Source: Deltaproteobacteria bacterium
Lineage (GTDB): Bacteria > Desulfobacterota > Syntrophia > Syntrophales > UBA5619
DNA: 33,697 nucleotides
Reading direction: 5' to 3'
Assembly (NCBI GenBank): GCA_026388345.1
Contig: JAPLJY010000170.1
Span: 1 to 33,697 of the forward strand
The translations under genes were made by a program, and so were the position numbers. Below are positions 7,464 to 14,810 of the stretch, piece after piece (the stretch's first letter is position 1; every line of letters starts with the position of its first letter). Under the pieces are notes generated by a model. The model had not been told where the DNA came from, ran no database searches, and saw only the letters and a program-made list of their open reading frames with translations.

Positions 7464-8741
7464 TCACGACCGATACCTCTCCAGGAACGCGAGCCACTTG
7501 CACTCCCCGCTGAAGTCGAGGTCCCGGTAGGCGGTGTTGATGCTGTCGCCGGGGAAGTAGATCGACAGACCGCAGGTGCCCCGAACCTCCCTGCCGATCT
7601 TTCCCTGACTGAGGATTGTTCTTCCCTTTCCGGGTTTCAGCGCGGCAATGAGATCGTCCGCCTTGGCGCGGAGTTCGGCGCCGGCCTTTTTTCGGAGATT
7701 CTTGGCGAAGCAGACCAGGTCGATGTAGTTGTCGTCATAGAACCGGGGGCTCCTGTTCCAGGCAGCCTCGATGAGTTTGGCGTCGGTCTCGACGGCGGCA
7801 AGAAGGGCTTCCGACAGGGCATTGACCTTGGCCGTCATCTCCCCGATCCGGATCACATCAAGGGCGGACTGTGTGACCGTCTCGTCCTTCCCCTTGTAGG
7901 AGAGGAGATAGCTTTTGACGATCCAGCGGGCGAGGGCGGCGGCGTCCTGGCGGGGCCTGGCGGTCAGGCGGGTCAGGATCTCGGTGTAGGGCCAGCCGTC
8001 GAAGGGCTCCTCGATCTCCGAGCCGACGATGACGTTCACGGAATCCCTGAGCTGGTAGGCCACCTCGATCATGTTCATGAGACAGGCGTCCATGCCGAGG
8101 AGATCGATCTTCCGCCCCAGGAGCACGCAGATCCCGGCAAGGACAACCCTCAGTTCGCGGTTGTCCAGCGCGTCGCCGCCGGAGGTGTCGTCGTAGCAGA
8201 TGCTGCGGTGTTCCTGGGGGAAGGCGTGCATGAAAAGCTGACGGCGCGGTTTCTTTTCCGCGGGACCGGCCGCCCTGCTCCTGGCATCCTCCCACCAGCC
8301 GCTGCCGTGGTTCCAGAGGATGAGGGCATACCTGTCGGCGGGATGGTTGTCCGCCGCCCATTTGACGAAATCGTAGAGGACCTGCGGATCGCCGGTGTTG
8401 GTGTCGCCGAAACTTTCGATGCAGTCTGTTTTGAAGCCGCCGCCCTGGGTGATCCGGAAGCGCCGGGTGAGGTTGTCCTCGATCCGGTCGAGTTGGACCA
8501 GGATGTTGACCTCCTTCGTGGAGCCCGCCTGGGCCATCTCGGCGATGTCCCGGAGGGCCGCGCCGTCGAGGTTGTTGTCCCCGGCCATGTAGACCATGAA
8601 GGTCCATTTTGCCGGGGTGGTTGCGTTGGCCTTCCCTCCGTTGTCTTCTCTGCTGGTCGCCATGACGCCGGAAATGTCATTCGCCGGGTTGCCGATCCCA
8701 CCGCCATCCCTGTCTTTGTCGTTGCTCTGAGTCGTTTCCAT
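7464..8741 (-). CDS. Clostripain-family (C11) cysteine peptidase
   Basis: A 425-residue protein with the hallmarks of the C11 caspase-like fold: WTFMVYMAGDNNLD (about 46-59), the catalytic histidine in WNHGSGW (His145) and the catalytic cysteine in GMDACLMNMIEVAYQL (Cys220), then GSEIEEPFDGWPY. C11 proteases cut after arginine or lysine and are usually secreted. Here the N-terminus (METTQSNDKDRDGGG) is polar and has no signal peptide, so the enzyme should be cytoplasmic. The start has GGAGGCG about 5 bases upstream. Its own sequence has basic stretches (KKPRRQ near 163-168) between His and Cys where self-cleavage could occur, by analogy with clostripain. The substrate is unknown. Confidence 0.85.
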   Translation of the reverse strand: METTQSNDKDRDGGGIGNPANDISGVMATSREDNGGKANATTPAKWTFMVYMAGDNNLDGAALRDIAEMAQAGSTKEVNILVQLDRIEDNLTRRFRITQGGGFKTDCIESFGDTNTGDPQVLYDFVKWAADNHPADRYALILWNHGSGWWEDARSRAAGPAEKKPRRQLFMHAFPQEHRSICYDDTSGGDALDNRELRVVLAGICVLLGRKIDLLGMDACLMNMIEVAYQLRDSVNVIVGSEIEEPFDGWPYTEILTRLTARPRQDAAALARWIVKSYLLSYKGKDETVTQSALDVIRIGEMTAKVNALSEALLAAVETDAKLIEAAWNRSPRFYDDNYIDLVCFAKNLRKKAGAELRAKADDLIAALKPGKGRTILSQGKIGREVRGTCGLSIYFPGDSINTAYRDLDFSGECKWLAFLERYRS

Positions 8742-9000
8742 CGTCTCGCCTCCTGTCTCCGGGTTCCGTCTCCGCTTCTATGTGGCGAATTTGCAGAGAC
8801 TTGTTTTAGGGGCGATGATAAAAGTTGTGGTCGGGAAAAAGCAAAGATTGGAGGCAGCTCCTGTCAGCTCCTGTCAGTGCCTGACAAAAAATCTTGTGCA
8901 CCTTGCGGCCATCTTTTCATTTTTGGCAAGATCGGAGTCAAATTACTGGAAAAAAAGACGGTAATTTGGTAGCGTTCCTCTAAATTGAGGAAGGGTGCAA

Positions 9001-9189
9001 ATGGCTTATTTTCTTTTCATCGATGAAAGCGGACAGGATCACAGGGTTTAGGTGCGAAAGATTTACTGGAGGAAGTGAAATAAAAAAAGGCAATGCAGCG
9101 CCGAAGCACTGCAAAGCCTCCGATTATGATTATGGTTATCTTTTAGAAAAAATCCAGAGAAATTTCATGGGCGAGCTGATGCGCGGCTC
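9001..9189 (+). pseudogene. Remnant of a DUF3800-family gene
   Basis: A ribosome site (GAGGAAGGG) leads to an ATG and the peptide MAYFLFIDESGQDHR, the characteristic start of DUF3800 proteins (the FIDESG motif), but a TAG follows one codon later. Downstream, another frame contains DYDYGYLLEKIQ, which may be a later fragment; the rest of the roughly 250-residue protein is missing. DUF3800 genes are frequent cargo of mobile elements. The remnant lies at the left end of the integrated element, next to fic, and points to deletion of an accessory gene. Confidence 0.5.
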
Positions 9190-10332
9190 TCAGCTCTTTG
9201 TCCCTTCGGCAAGGATGTTCAGGTAATCGCTGTACATGTAACGTTTGTCACGCTTCCGTCCCGTTATTTCCCTGAGGATTTGGACTTTTTCCAACTGCGC
9301 CACAAGCGTGGACGCCGCCTGGTAGGATACGTTGAACCGCTCGGCAATCCGGGCGATGGACACGGTAGGCGTATAGAACAACTGCTCCAGAATCCCGACG
9401 GCAAGCGGAGAGGAGATCTTTTTCTCCCACAACAGGCGACGATGATTGCTCTGGAGTTCGAGGATCTGCCTGGCCGTATCCATCGCGGCGCCGGCAATGT
9501 CTTCGACCCCTTTCAGGAAATAATCCACCCACTGCTCATAATTGCCCGTCTCCCGGACCATGTTCAGACGATCGTAGTATTCCTGGCGATTTTTCTTGAA
9601 ATAGTAGCTCAGGTACAGGAGTGGCTTGTGTAAAACCCCCTTCCAGCACAGGTAGAACGTCACCAGCAGACGCCCCATGCGGCCATTGCCATCGAGAAAC
9701 GGATGGATCGTTTCAAACTGGTAGTGAATCAGGGCGCAATCGACAAGGATCGGCAACCGCTCCTTGTCATGAAAATAGCGTTCCAGGGACCCCATGGCTT
9801 CAAGCGCTTCGTGGGGAGGCGGCGGCACATAAGAGGCCTCGTTGAGGGTGCAGCCCGGGGGGCCGATCCAGTTCTGCGATCGCTTGAACTCACCGGGGAG
9901 TCTTTCACTGCCCCGAGCGCCTTCAAGGAGAAGAGCATGGATCTCCTTGATGAGGCGAAGGCTCATCGGCAGGCTCTGAAGACGGTCGAGCCCGTAATTC
10001 ATCGCCTTGACGTAATTGACCACCTCCGTCACATCGTTCAGATTCTCAAGCTTGTCCCCGCTTTCATAGGCGAACAGATCGTCCAGGGAGGCCTGTGTTC
10101 CTTCGATTTGCGAACTCAAGAGGGCCTCCTTTTTGACGTACATCGCGATAAAAAGATCGACGTTGGGCAACATTTGCGCCACACCGTCCAACCGGGCCAG
10201 GGCCATGTCGGCACGGGAAAGCAGATTCTGAAGTTCCCCCTCAATCTTGACGGCAGGCTTGGGCGGTAGAGGCGTCGGGATAAAGGCCCGATAGCCGGTC
10301 GTTTGTTTCACGTACACACCGCTTCTCTGCAT
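9190..10332 (-). CDS. Fic-domain protein with C-terminal winged helix
   Basis: A 380-residue Fic protein. The catalytic motif HPFLDGNGRMGR (residues 210-221) is complete, so AMP transfer from ATP to a hydroxyl of a target protein is expected. The N-terminal inhibitory helix is present as SSQIEG (73-78), whose glutamate blocks the ATP site; this makes it a self-inhibited class II Fic. The C-terminal part (about 310-375) is a winged-helix domain with SIARIAERFNVSYQAASTLVAQLEK. The start follows GAGGTGAG closely. Four palindromes lie directly upstream and overlap its promoter, so the protein probably represses itself. It is the cargo gene at the outer end of the element. Confidence 0.92.
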   Translation of the reverse strand: MQRSGVYVKQTTGYRAFIPTPLPPKPAVKIEGELQNLLSRADMALARLDGVAQMLPNVDLFIAMYVKKEALLSSQIEGTQASLDDLFAYESGDKLENLNDVTEVVNYVKAMNYGLDRLQSLPMSLRLIKEIHALLLEGARGSERLPGEFKRSQNWIGPPGCTLNEASYVPPPPHEALEAMGSLERYFHDKERLPILVDCALIHYQFETIHPFLDGNGRMGRLLVTFYLCWKGVLHKPLLYLSYYFKKNRQEYYDRLNMVRETGNYEQWVDYFLKGVEDIAGAAMDTARQILELQSNHRRLLWEKKISSPLAVGILEQLFYTPTVSIARIAERFNVSYQAASTLVAQLEKVQILREITGRKRDKRYMYSDYLNILAEGTKS

Positions 10333-10346
10333 ACCTCACCTCCTCT

Positions 10347-10484
10347 TATTCAAGAATTATTGAATAGCATACCACCCCTGCCCTCGTTATTCAAGAATTA
10401 TTGAATAACGGGTTGTCACGCTGCCTCTTATTCAAGACTTATGGAATAACACACCCTCCGGGTGCCTCTTATTCAAGTTATGAA
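10347..10484. promoter_or_regulatory. Four-site operator array upstream of fic
   Basis: The word TATTCAAG starts at 10347, 10388, 10429 and 10470, so the spacing is exactly 41 bp three times. Site 2 (10386-10409) is the best: 9-bp perfect arms GTTATTCAA / TTGAATAAC around GAATTA. Site 1 has 7-bp arms, site 3 has one mismatch, and site 4 is a half site with a degenerate second arm. Forty-one bp is close to four helical turns, which puts all sites on one face of the DNA. The likely ligand is the Fic protein's own winged-helix domain. Confidence 0.75.
10366..10394 (-). promoter_or_regulatory. fic promoter
   Basis: On the minus strand TTGAAT (10394-10389) is followed after 17 bp by TATGCT (10371-10366). 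The -35 box lies inside operator site 2 and the -10 box touches the edge of site 1, so a bound dimer at either site would block RNA polymerase. The transcript would start some 25 bp before the fic start codon. Confidence 0.55.
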
Positions 10485-10526
10485 GGAACTGGAATCAGAC
10501 GATCTGGTACGAGAAGAACGCATAAT

Positions 10527-10654
10527 TATACGCGCGCGTATATCTCTTCACAGGCTTATACGCGTTTATGCATAAATTGACGACGGAATGGACGGGGATG
10601 TCAATTGCCCGTCCATTATCGCATAATTGACTTGATAATTGACGGACGGTCAAT
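10527..10654. promoter_or_regulatory. Cluster of palindromes and ATTGAC motifs
   Basis: A perfect 16-bp palindrome TATACGCGCGCGTATA lies at 10527-10542. It is followed by five ATTGAC/GTCAAT words: 10576-10581, 10600-10605, 10626-10631, 10638-10643 and 10649-10654; the last two form an inverted pair. The stretch between the fic operators and the HTH gene holds no supportable gene. It may be a binding region for the HTH protein or a second control site. This is inference from repetition only. Confidence 0.4.
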
Positions 10655-10712
10655 TTCCCAAGCAAACGTCGAAAGATTACGATCGGGTTGAAAATATTTA
10701 TAGAACGTCTTT

Positions 10713-10946
10713 TCAATACGGCGCCTCTTCCGCCAGCACTTCCTCGAACCTCCGGAGCTCCTCCGCCGATATCCGGACGCAACCTCTGATCCGGGTCACA
10801 CGGAGATCACCTTCGTCCAGAAGGCGATAGACGGTCCTCGCCGAGATGCCAAAATAGAACGCCACCTCCTCCATCCGGTAATAGCGCTTCAGGGGCGGCG
10901 GGGAAATTTGTTCCCGATAAACGGGTAATTTGTCGTCCTGTACCAT
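10713..10946 (-). CDS. Helix-turn-helix (excisionase/MerR-type) protein
   Basis: About 77 residues with the pattern YYRMEEVAFYFGISARTVYRLLDEGDLRVTRIRGCVRISAEELRRF, the usual HTH_17-type domain in which a short winged helix reads DNA. Such proteins serve as excisionases or small regulators. The ATG at 10946 is the simplest start; a TTG three codons upstream (10955) is possible, and neither has a strong ribosome site. It is the last gene of the leftward replication module, 130 bp after the RusA-like gene. The repeats at 10527-10654 lie just past its stop codon and may be its targets. Confidence 0.75.
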   Translation of the reverse strand: MVQDDKLPVYREQISPPPLKRYYRMEEVAFYFGISARTVYRLLDEGDLRVTRIRGCVRISAEELRRFEEVLAEEAPY

Positions 10947-11086
10947 TGCCGTCAAATCATTCCCACAGCCTTGCTGATCATCCGTTTACCCCCGAGACGG
11001 AGGATCACCCGTCCCGAAATTTTCAGGGTCGCATAACCTTGACGAGAGGCATAAAACTTTCCTCAAACCCTTGACGAGGGGGTGTT

Positions 11087-12016
11087 TCAAAAACGGGGCC
11101 GGACCCCTCCTACGGGGGGCCGTTTCCGGGCGGCTTTCCCCGACCTGCGATCGCGACATTTTTCCATCCGCTTTTCAAGCTCTGCCTTTTCACGATCGGA
11201 AAGCGCCCTTCTTTCGGGGTGGTCCTTCATCCACACCCTGAGTTGCGGTTCTTCCTCCTCGTTGGGATCGAGGCCGGTGATCCCCCGACGGATGATGCAA
11301 TCCCGGTTCAGCATGGCCAGGGTAAAATAGCGGCCCGCCCCGGCGCCGGACCCGGCGATCTTCTTCTGCATCTTTAGCCAAGGGACGTTCCCCTGTGTCC
11401 GAGAGCGGCAGATCTCCTCGCCGGGATACCAGATGCCGTTGAGGCTGCTCCGGTCCAGGGGGCACAACGGGGCAAGGCAGGTTTCGTAGAGGGCACAGGC
11501 GGGGCGCGCGTCGGACATCGATCCTTCGGAGTCGGAAGGACCTACCATCGCCTCCCGGCCATCGACCGATCTCGTTGCGGCATCACCCGCGCGGCCGGGT
11601 CTTTTCTTTTGCACGGGAAGATCTTCCCAAAGCGTCGCCTGGTCGCCGGCGCCGCTCCGGCCCGCCTCCTCGATGACGACCGTCGTTTTGGCCTCGTCGC
11701 CGAACTCGAACCGGAAGCTCCAGGCCGTCAGATGCTCCGGGCTGTCGTCGGGGATGAAGCGCCCTTTGACGGCGTCCCCCACGAGCTTGCCCCCCGTGGC
11801 GAGGTAGTTGTCCAGGTTGCGTGTCTTCCTGTCAGGAAAGGAAAAAATCACCGTGATCCGGACAGCCGCCAACTTCGGCTTTCCCAACTCCGCCCACTTC
11901 ACGGCGATGAAATCCTTCCACCTCTTTTCATCCTCCCGTTGCCTGCGCCAGTGATCGTTGCGGCAGAGGTTCAGCGACGGGGGGAGAAAGGGCATGAAAA
12001 ACGTCAGAGGTCTCAT
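11087..12016 (-). CDS. RusA-like Holliday junction resolvase with Cys-rich C-terminal domain
   Basis: Residues 8-117 follow the RusA pattern: PPSLNLCRNDHW near the start, then RNLDNYLATGGKLVGDAVKGRFIPDD with the acidic residues that hold metal. RusA dimers cut four-way DNA junctions made during phage replication. After a polar linker (118-165) comes a separate domain with CALYETCLAPLCPLD, YPGEEICRS, WLKMQKKI and YFTLAMLNRDC IIRRGI, which I recognise as a phage-associated cysteine-cluster protein of unknown function. An internal ATG at residue 167 is preceded by GAAGGA, so the second domain may also be made alone. The start ATG overlaps the stop of the DnaC-like gene by one base (TAATG), indicating coupled translation. 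Confidence 0.72.
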   Translation of the reverse strand: MRPLTFFMPFLPPSLNLCRNDHWRRQREDEKRWKDFIAVKWAELGKPKLAAVRITVIFSFPDRKTRNLDNYLATGGKLVGDAVKGRFIPDDSPEHLTAWSFRFEFGDEAKTTVVIEEAGRSGAGDQATLWEDLPVQKKRPGRAGDAATRSVDGREAMVGPSDSEGSMSDARPACALYETCLAPLCPLDRSSLNGIWYPGEEICRSRTQGNVPWLKMQKKIAGSGAGAGRYFTLAMLNRDCIIRRGITGLDPNEEEEPQLRVWMKDHPERRALSDREKAELEKRMEKCRDRRSGKAARKRPPVGGVRPRF

Positions 12017-12885
12017 TATCGTTCTCCTTTCGTCTGAGAGAGGTTATCGGCACCGGCGACTTTCACCAAAGGCTTGATCGTCGGCACCCCACCTTCGTTC
12101 AGGGGCTGGGTCTGATGAAATCGCCGGTAGCTCTCCCAGTCGAAAAAGAGGATCCGCGACTCCCCCTCGAAGAGCCGGTCGATGATCCGCTCACCGAGGA
12201 GCTTCTCCAGCGTTTTCATGTTCCGGATGTTGCTGGTCAGGATCACGGGCAGCATCGCTTCGTATCGAAGGTCGAGGACCTCGTAGAGGATCATCCGCTC
12301 CGTGTCCGTCCCGAACTGGACGCCCACCTCGTCGATGACCAGCAGATCCAGTTCCCCCATCCTCCGGAGGATTTCACTCTGGGTCACTTCCGAATCCCGG
12401 TTGAAGGTGTCTTTGATCTCCCTGAGGAGCCGCGGCGTCTTGGTGAAGAGCGCCGCGTAGCCCGACCGGACGATCCGGTTGATGACGGCGGCGCACAGGT
12501 GGCCCTTCCCCGTGCCGGTGTTTCCCACGAACAGAAGCCAGGTGCCAGTATTCCGGTGCCGGGCAAAATCGTCCGCGAACTCCCTGGCGTACGACAGGAC
12601 GTTCTCCTGCCTTTCCCGGTGGGCGCCGTAGAGGACGAAGTTCTCGAAAGTCTTCTCGGCGAAACGGCGCTTGAGCATGCTGTTTTCAAGCAGGTTGCCG
12701 AGGCGGGCCTTTTCGCAGGCCGTCGCCCGCGCCTCGATCTCGGCGATCACGCGATTCCTTTCGCAGACGTCGCAGGGGAGCTCCGCCCAGTGGGGTGTCT
12801 TCCCCGTCGCCTCAAGATAAGCGGCGCTGTCCATGAAGACAGCCCGGAGCGGATTGCCGCAATCGGGACAGCTCTTCTCCGGCAT
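12016..12885 (-). CDS. DnaC-like helicase loader ATPase
   Basis: An AAA+ ATPase of the DnaC/IstB type that would load the host replicative helicase at the element's origin. From the chosen start it has an N-terminal zinc-binding pair (CPDC at 6-9, CDVC at 38-41), the Walker A motif GNTGTGKG (121-128), the Walker B motif LLVIDEVG, and the sensor-I region LPVILTSNI. The start at 12885 has GAGGAA upstream and lies 13 bases past the stop of the initiator gene. An ATG at 12999 with an excellent AGGAGA site is a real alternative; it would overlap the initiator gene by about 100 bp and add a basic N-terminus. Initiator followed by loader is the lambda O-P order. Confidence 0.85.
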   Translation of the reverse strand: MPEKSCPDCGNPLRAVFMDSAAYLEATGKTPHWAELPCDVCERNRVIAEIEARATACEKARLGNLLENSMLKRRFAEKTFENFVLYGAHRERQENVLSYAREFADDFARHRNTGTWLLFVGNTGTGKGHLCAAVINRIVRSGYAALFTKTPRLLREIKDTFNRDSEVTQSEILRRMGELDLLVIDEVGVQFGTDTERMILYEVLDLRYEAMLPVILTSNIRNMKTLEKLLGERIIDRLFEGESRILFFDWESYRRFHQTQPLNEGGVPTIKPLVKVAGADNLSQTKGER

Positions 12886-12898
12886 CGGGGGCCGTTCC

Positions 12899-13933
12899 TC
12901 ACCGGATGACGAGCTCCGGGGGGAAATCAGAAAAGGGCGCCGGCTCCTCTTCAGGATCGTCCCGATCCCTTCGACGCGTGTCGGGGTATTCGCTTCCATG
13001 TGCGTTCTCCTTTCTCTCTTCACGGGCCAGCCAGCCCTGGATGAAGCGTTTGTAGTCCTTGTGTTTGCGGTGGGGATTAGCCATGAGCCAGGCGGTCATC
13101 TTCCGGACCTGGGCGGGGATGTCCTGATCGGGGTAGGCGGAGGCAAGGGCTTTCCAGAAGGCGTGGTCATCGGCCAGGGGGGCAAAGAAAGGGTTGTCGT
13201 CCGGTACGGGTGACGGCGCCGGGTCGGCGAAACCTTGGTTTGCATAGCTACTGATATCTTTACTTTCTTTATCTTTCTTTAATACTTTCTTTAGGAGGTC
13301 GCATGTCTTCGACTCTGAAGGGGAATCAGCGCAAATTTTAGGTCGTTTTGACCTATCGATATAGGTTGTTTCGACCTCTTTTTTTAGGTCGTTTTGACCT
13401 ATGACGGTCAAATCGCCAGATGATTTATAGGTCGTTTTGACCTTCTCGGAATGGGTCGTTTCGACCTCTTGATTTAGGTCGTTTTGACCTATATCGGTCA
13501 AAGCGCCGGATGATTTATGGGTCGTTTTGACCTTCTCGGGATAGGTCAAATTGACCTGCCGCCCGACGGTCTTCCGGAGGACTTCCTTATAGGCCGGATC
13601 GTCGCGCAGCGGCACCTTGACCTTCCAAAGGTGATAGAATTTGTTCAACCTGTAGCGACCGTGATTCCCGGCATCCGGCTCGAAGATATCGTTTTTGACA
13701 AGCCACGATATGGCCTTGCGGGCATTCGACAAATCCAGACTGGAGAGCATGGCAAAATCCTTGGTTGTCAGAGCCGTGAACGATTTCGGGCCGCATCCAA
13801 ACGAGAAGCGCATCTGGACGTCAATGAGCCGCCGCGCCCGCTTCGGGATGTCGGCGCACATCAGCGCTTCCAGGAGCTCGTTGAAGATCATGGTGTAGCC
13901 GTCTTCTCGTTTCGGATGACCGGTCCTTTTCAT
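12899..13933 (-). CDS. Phage O-type replication initiator containing the origin
   Basis: The N-terminal 100 residues fit the phage replication protein O domain: GYTMIFNELLEALM, RRLIDVQMRFSFGCG, a winged-helix region with TKDFAMLSSLDLSNARKAISWL, then KNDIF. This domain should bind the iterons. I chose the ATG at 13933, preceded by GGAAGGAG; the open frame extends to 14017 through a repeated leader. Residues about 132-191 are two copies of a 30-residue unit ending in GQNDL-x2-EVETT, which is simply the iteron array read as protein. The C-terminal 100 residues (DDHAFWKALASAYP to the acidic end) resemble the helicase-loader contact region of DnaD/O-type proteins. The DnaC-like gene follows at once. 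Confidence 0.8.
   Translation of the reverse strand: MKRTGHPKREDGYTMIFNELLEALMCADIPKRARRLIDVQMRFSFGCGPKSFTALTTKDFAMLSSLDLSNARKAISWLVKNDIFEPDAGNHGRYRLNKFYHLWKVKVPLRDDPAYKEVLRKTVGRQVNLTYPEKVKTTHKSSGALTDIGQNDLNQEVETTHSEKVKTTYKSSGDLTVIGQNDLKKEVETTYIDRSKRPKICADSPSESKTCDLLKKVLKKDKESKDISSYANQGFADPAPSPVPDDNPFFAPLADDHAFWKALASAYPDQDIPAQVRKMTAWLMANPHRKHKDYKRFIQGWLAREERKENAHGSEYPDTRRRDRDDPEEEPAPFSDFPPELVIR
13237..13293. promoter_or_regulatory. AT-rich tract beside the iterons (candidate unwinding element)
   Basis: A 57-bp stretch of mostly A and T with repeated CTTTCTTTA words, inside the coding region of the initiator, stands out against GC-rich surroundings. It lies about 45 bp from the first iteron. 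In lambda-type origins such a tract next to the iterons is where the strands open. Confidence 0.55.
13340..13557. other. Iteron array: candidate replication origin inside the initiator gene
   Basis: Eight 15-bp near-palindromes with consensus AGGTCGTTTTGACCT start at 13340, 13363, 13386, 13429, 13453, 13476, 13519 and 13543. Spacing is 23, 23, 43, 24, 23, 43 and 24 bp, with a half site GGTCA in each 43-bp gap. Variants are few: iterons 2 and 5 have TTTCGACCT, iterons 5 and 7 begin GGG, and iteron 8 has CAAAT in the centre. Position inside an O-type initiator gene and beside an AT-rich tract matches the known design of the lambda origin. Confidence 0.8.
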
Positions 13934-13969
13934 GCCGTTATGACTCCTTCCGGATACCCCTCCCCCGCC

Positions 13970-14040
13970 CCCTTCGAAAGAGGGTCCCTCTACTGTAATA
14001 TGTGGAAAAATTTTCATTTCGAGCCAAAATATTTTTATTC
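13970..14040 (-). repeat. Duplicated leader sequence, copy A (before the initiator gene)
   Basis: Read on the minus strand, this block starts GAATAAAAATATTTTGGCTC, contains TTCCACATATTACAG and ends in a GAGGG-type stretch. It aligns closely with 15632-15705 on the plus strand. It lies between the sigma-like gene and the initiator start. Confidence 0.7.
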
Positions 14041-14045
14041 GCCTT

Positions 14046-14810
14046 TTATTTCATAATCTTACGGAGGTGGTACCCCAGGGCTTTTAGGGCGTTTTCGCGC
14101 CGAAGATCCAGCCCCTTGCGCCTCCCCGTCCGTGAGATCCCTTTCGTGATTTTGCCCTTGATGAGGGCGGCCTCGATAAGCCTTTTCTCTTCCCAGTCGA
14201 TCACCCGCTGCCGCGCAAGGAGGTCCAGAAACTCCCGCGCGTCGGATACGCCCAGAATGTCCAGGACCTTCATGATGTCGGCGAATTCGTCGTCAAGTGA
14301 TCCTGGGGTGTCGTCAGTCGAATGGGTTTCGGAGATAGGCTCAACGCCGGAATTGATGGGGGCTTCGCCGGCATGGCGATCCAGCATGGCCTGGATGCGA
14401 TTCTTCATTGTGCCGACAACCTTGCCGGCTACTTTCTTCGCTGTAATCGGTTTTTCCTTCAGGACACCCAGCATGGTCAGGCAGATCTCCTGGAAGAGAT
14501 CGTCGTCTCCGAAATTGAAGCATCGCTCGCGCCAGAAACCGTAGACGCCGAGAATCCCCGGCTCAAAGATGGCGAGAAAAACGACACCGAGCCGTTCGCA
14601 GTCGCCGCCCTGCCGGTAGTATTGAATCATCCGCCAGAGAATCCGGTCCTTCAGGCGATAACCTCGCTCCTGATCGTGGAGAAAAGCGATGACGGCCTTC
14701 CAGTCGGCAAACGGGACCAAGTAGCGGCAATCGGCTTGCAGCCGCCAGTAGAGCTTTCCGAGTTCTTTGGAGTCCAGCTCCTCGCGGATGTCGGAAAAGG
14801 AAAAGCCCAT
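14046..14810 (-). CDS. Sigma-70-like or unknown phage-type protein
   Basis: A 254-residue protein I do not firmly recognise. The middle has LAIFEPGILGVYGFW followed by GDDDLFQEICLTMLGVLKE, which resembles region 2 of sigma factors (the DLFQE pattern). The C-terminus (EEKRLIEAALIKGKITKGI through LDLRRENALKALGYHLRK) looks like a region 4 helix-turn-helix with a basic end. The middle linker is acidic. It could be a sigma-like activator of the element's genes or simply a DNA-binding replication protein. It is the first substantial gene of the leftward module. The start codon lies inside a perfect hairpin (14803-14832) and has no visible ribosome site. Confidence 0.5.
   Translation of the reverse strand: MGFSFSDIREELDSKELGKLYWRLQADCRYLVPFADWKAVIAFLHDQERGYRLKDRILWRMIQYYRQGGDCERLGVVFLAIFEPGILGVYGFWRERCFNFGDDDLFQEICLTMLGVLKEKPITAKKVAGKVVGTMKNRIQAMLDRHAGEAPINSGVEPISETHSTDDTPGSLDDEFADIMKVLDILGVSDAREFLDLLARQRVIDWEEKRLIEAALIKGKITKGISRTGRRKGLDLRRENALKALGYHLRKIMK

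Noticed and set aside
8965..8974. TTTGGTAGCG as a firm left attachment site matching 17599-17608
   Set aside because: Only 10 bp match and only seven of those are in the tRNA itself. It is too short to claim; I kept it only as a tentative boundary.
10346..10484. Regular repeats that could be read as a short CRISPR array
   Set aside because: The repeats are palindromic, only about 22 bp and increasingly degenerate, spacers are 17-18 bp and similar to each other, and there are no cas genes. An operator array fits better.
10495..10782. A 95-codon minus-strand frame overlapping the HTH gene
   Set aside because: It has no domain character, and most of it lies in the repeat cluster or in another frame of the HTH gene.
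11037..11078. Two CCTTGACGAG words 32 bp apart between the RusA-like and HTH genes
   Set aside because: Only two copies with no symmetry; too little to call a regulatory site.
13340..13557. Repeats in the initiator gene as CRISPR or as a purely protein-level repeat
   Set aside because: Units are 15-bp near-palindromes at 23/43-bp spacing, conserved at DNA level within an O-type initiator; an iteron origin explains them.
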